Assembly: GCF_018320785.1 (NCBI RefSeq)
Contig: NC_054865.1
Span: forward strand, 33,604,398-33,668,397
Direction: 5' to 3'
DNA from: Cheilinus undulatus
Taxonomy: Eukaryota; Chordata; Actinopteri; Labriformes; Labridae
Length of the DNA: 64,000 bases
A model generated the notes under the pieces. The model saw nothing but the letters and a program-made list of their open reading frames with translations. It did not search any database and was not told the DNA's origin. Shown here in pieces: positions 18,789 to 64,000 of this stretch (the first letter of the stretch is position 1; each line of letters begins with the position of its first letter). The translations under genes were made by a program, and so were the position numbers.

Positions 18789-19520
18789 CTGGTAGAGAAA
18801 TCCACCACCCCCATCCGACCCCCCACCGCGCCACCCTCATACTCACCTCTCCTTTAAAACACTTAAAGTGGGGTTAGAAACCCTCTGCTCAAGGTTGCCT
18901 ACTTCACTAGGGTGGGTGCTCTCTACATTTTAAAAATCCTTAGTTGTATACCATCAAAAAAGACTTAGATATTTTTAAATTAAAACTTGCATTTATTTAC
19001 CCACTGTTTAGAATAGAGAAATATCTTTCTCCTTAATGGAATTGTTTTACCTTATGTTTAGGACCAGAAGCAGGTTAGAAAGCAATATTTCTGTACCTGT
19101 GGATTGTGTTGTACATCAGATGCTCCTCTTCTTCTCTTTCTAGACATTTAAAGATAAAAAGATCTGTCTTTGCCTGTCTTGATTGAATCATTTCAGTGAA
19201 TCTACCCATCTAAAAGTACACCTTCATGTCCTGTCTGTCATCATTACGGAGGTGAGATGATTCCTCTGACATGGGGATATCTCAGACAGGCAGTGATAAC
19301 TGCTTGCTCTTGCTTTGCTCCCCTGGGACTTAACAGGAATCTTTCTTCTTTTTTGTGTGTCATCAAGTCAAAAGAGCCTGTCTCCTGTGAGCGTGCTGCT
19401 TCTTTACTGAGCTCCCTCTACCCACCACTATATTTACCCATCCCCTCGGAGCTACGACCAACATCCTCACACCGCTCACACTGCTCCGCTGGTTGGCAGC
19501 TCCTCTTGCCCCGAGCCAGG

Positions 19521-61539
<42,019 letters not shown>

Positions 61540-61840
61540 ATGGGTCACCAGAGACTATAAACCATTGACATCGTTGATGACAAGGGGCTTCAAGACATCA
61601 TCCGGGTCACCTCTGATGACCCGTACCACAGAACACCTACGAGAACTACTGTCACAAGAATCCATGTACTGTATGAAAGCTAAAAAGGGACTAAAGTGCC
61701 TAAAGTGGAGTAGCTGGCCTGAGCTACATTTATTACACTGACAAGAGCTCACGGGACATCAGTCAGCAAACACGGCTACCTCAGGATAACAGCACACCTG
61801 ATCATTCACTTTACAGCAGAAGTTATTTTGTGCCTGATCT
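61540..61840 (+). mobile_element. hAT transposase fossil (ZBED-type)
   Basis: One frame reads TIDIVDDKGLQDIIRVTSDD followed by PYHRTPTRTTVTRIHVLYES (about 61561-61680). A second frame reads TLTRAHGTSVSKHGYLRITA (about 61735-61795). These follow the hAT transposase pattern of IVDDKGF..., DP.Y..P.RTT, then LT.DHWTS...YL..TAH. The DHW triplet, which includes a catalytic Asp, reads AHG here. Frame change, short length and missing parts show a dead fragment. Confidence 0.6.
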
Positions 61841-62639
61841 GTTTGTCTTCTGGGCTTGTTTGGAGTTTATAAATATTATTGCTCAGTGAATTAAGACACT
61901 GATTTACAAACCACAAATAAGTTTAAAAACTTTAGTTTGTTTAACATTTCTTCATTTAAATACCATACTTGTACTAATTTATTTCAAACAAAAATGCAAG
62001 TAAATGGTAGTATTTTAAAAGTTGATTTATAGATAATATAATAATAGTAATAATAATAATAATAATACATTTTTTAGTAAAAAGTGCTTTCAAAGTGCTT
62101 TACGTAAAGATAAAATAATGAAAATAAACACTTGATAATAAGAATGTTTAAAAATTTAAAAATGCAGTTAATCACAGCATAGTGATGCGATTAACTTGAT
62201 TAATTTTTTAAATCACACCTAGCTGCAGTCAGCTGATGGCCAGCTGGTTTCAGTTTTAGTCTCCCAGCTCTCACAGCTAATCACAGCTTGTTCTCTCACA
62301 GCTGGAGGAAAGCTGCTATTTTCAGGGAATCTGTTGCCCTAATCCGTGTCTTTTGATTGGTGTAAGGACTAGTGCAGTCAGCCAACTGGTTTACCCCAGA
62401 AAACTAGTTTGTAAACTGAGAAGGTGTCTGAGCCAGTTTCAGCTGCCAAACACCATACTGCTACTTGGAATTTTTGGATATACATCGTCTTTTTTGTGTG
62501 CTTGGCCAACCCTGCTCTCTGAAACTGCTCGCTTCTGTTAATGACTTCTGAGTTTGATTCACCTACTGACTGTTTAAAGATGATCGGCTGCTAGCCCCAG
62601 CTAGCTTGTTTTTAGCATTGGACTACCCCTCAAATTGTC
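61841..62639. other. CPNE7 intron 14, repeat-like, unassigned
   Basis: A short TAA run at 62048-62067 is followed by AAAAGTGCTTTCAAAGTGCTT, a SINE/LINE-tail-like string. From about 62215 on, CAGCTG-rich sequence may be the 5' untranslated part of the LINE to the right. Confidence 0.3.
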
Positions 62640-63600
62640 ATCATGGAGACTGTTTATTGTGAAGGCTGCCTAGCACTCTCTTGCACAAAAAGAAAGGTTA
62701 TCAACTTGAAAGATGACATACGCAGGCTTACACAGGAGCTGCAGAAGAAGGGATACTCTTCTGTCCAGTTACATCAACATAGCAGCTTCTGAGTACAAGA
62801 GGAAACTTTCAGTTCACTCTGAAATCTCCGACACGTTGCTGTGAGATCCTGTGCGGCCTCGATCATCTTGCTTGACTCCCAATCGGCAGGAGTCTTGGAT
62901 GGAGGGGATTGTTGATGGAAAGAAAGGCAGGGGGAGGCGGTCGTGCTCTCCCTCACTGCTCCTCCTCAGTAAACACTACGCAGTGCTGCGGGATTCAGCC
63001 TTAGACAGTAAAGGAGAGGCTGGTGGGACCTGCACTGACTCTGGCCAGGCACCTGTCAATCCAGCAAGCCGCCCACCAGAGCCTGCACACTGCACTTCGG
63101 CCATGACTGACCCGCTGTGGCCTCCTCTCCATCTGTCCCCGCCGCTGTCGCCTCATCCTCCGCGACTGCTGATGCCACCTCTGCCTCCTCTACTCTCACC
63201 ACTGCTGGATCGTCACAACTAGTACCCTTAAAACCCTGACAAATTGCTTAACAGATGCAAAATCATGGATGAACAAAAATTTCCTTTCACTAAATTACAA
63301 TAAATCTGACATCACAATCATCAGCCCCAAGAACATTCAAAACTTCAGCCTCACTGTTGACAACTCTTCCCTCACCCCCTCCCCTAAAAATCTTAATCCA
63401 TGCTTTTATTACTTTCAGATTTGATAATTACAATAGCGTCCTCTACAGTACATCCTCCAAAGTTCTCGATAAACTCATATAAGCTCATTCAAATATCACA
63501 TCCTTCTCACTAATCCCTGCTTCATCATTGCCAATCACACCACGCTGCTGCTGGTGAAGCTTCACCTCCACCACCCCAGCCGCCTCCTTTCTAAACTAAA
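62640..63600 (+). mobile_element. LINE remnant (ORF1 start and RT fragment)
   Basis: ATG 62643 opens a 50-codon frame, METVYCEGCLALSCTKRKVI then NLKDDIRRLTQELQKKG, a Cys-rich start and short coiled coil like LINE ORF1 proteins. From 63224 a frame reads TLKTLTNCLTDAKSWMNKNF then LSLNYNKSDITIISPKN, and after a deletion LIHAFITFRFDNYNSVLYST. This is the D.KSWM..NFL.LN..KT...I.GP / LIHAFI.SRLDY.NSLLY region of L2-type reverse transcriptases. The copy is internally deleted and frame-shifted. Linking the two parts into one element is inference. Confidence 0.6.
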
Positions 63601-64000
63601 TGTTTTGTTGTACCCTCACATTTGCTTTCATCCTCATGTGGAGTAAATTGCAGCTAAACTAAATTTTTACGCAGTCAGTATGCATTAGTACAAATGTATC
63701 TATATGGAGGCTTCTATGTGCTGCCTGGAAAGTCAAATCTTGCTGCTTAACTAACCCAGGAACATCTTTTGAGCAAAGCCTTCACCATCAAGTAAAACTG
63801 TATATTCATTTTGCAATAAATGGTTAAATTTATAACCAGAGTATTCTTAACTTAGTATGTTTTAAGTATGTTGTAATAAATTATTTTCAAATATGCTTTA
63901 ATAACTTGGGTCTTTTTAACAAATGTTTCCACTCCTGGAAGCATCATGAACAATCATGAACAGATAATCTTTCGGCCCTTCCTCTCACATTTCTGATATT
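63601..64000. other. Right edge, nothing recognised
   Basis: AT-rich sequence, possibly the LINE tail at the left. No CPNE7 exon was found before the window ends. Confidence 0.35.

Overview
The window is vertebrate nuclear DNA, almost certainly from a ray-finned (teleost) fish. Long coding runs are absent, all coding exons are short with GT-AG borders, and most of the rest is decayed transposons of kinds common in teleosts (several Tc1/mariner families, hAT, tRNA-derived SINEs, LINE tails, a Penelope-like element). Two plus-strand protein genes can be read exon by exon. They are RPL13 (ribosomal protein eL13, complete, 211 codons over five coding exons plus a non-coding first exon) and CPNE7 (copine-7; 513 codons over 14 exons, with the last exon missing beyond the right edge). 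RPL13 next to CPNE7 in the same orientation is also the human 16q24.3 arrangement, which supports calling the second gene copine-7 rather than another copine.

Layout. 1-254: N-terminal end of a Tc1 transposase on the minus strand, cut by the window edge. 1060-8128: RPL13, with a polypyrimidine (TOP-like) start region and two copies of the box C/D snoRNA SNORD68, in introns 3 and 5. Intron 3 also holds a probable DNA transposon and an antisense tRNA-derived SINE with a perfect 14-bp target duplication. 8170-9150: non-autonomous hAT element. 9151-19500: intergenic, with a minus-strand LINE fragment, a roughly 190-bp direct duplication, an unclassified repeat and a possible TATA box. 19521-60852: CPNE7. 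Its large introns (1, 3, 4, 9, 10 and 11) carry the window's Tc1, LINE, SINE and Penelope-like remnants, two microsatellites, a 17-unit minisatellite and an AGCT-word-rich tract. 60853-64000: start of CPNE7 intron 14, with a hAT transposase fossil and a LINE remnant.

The two genes are functionally unrelated: RPL13 makes a cytosolic large-subunit ribosomal protein and hosts snoRNAs that guide 18S rRNA methylation, and copine-7 is a calcium-dependent phospholipid-binding protein. I see no operon, no CRISPR array and no undescribed multi-gene system. The most informative items are the paired SNORD68 copies with one altered D' box, and several mobile elements with readable ends and target-site duplications. 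Family names for repeats come from memory of the families; no database search was run.
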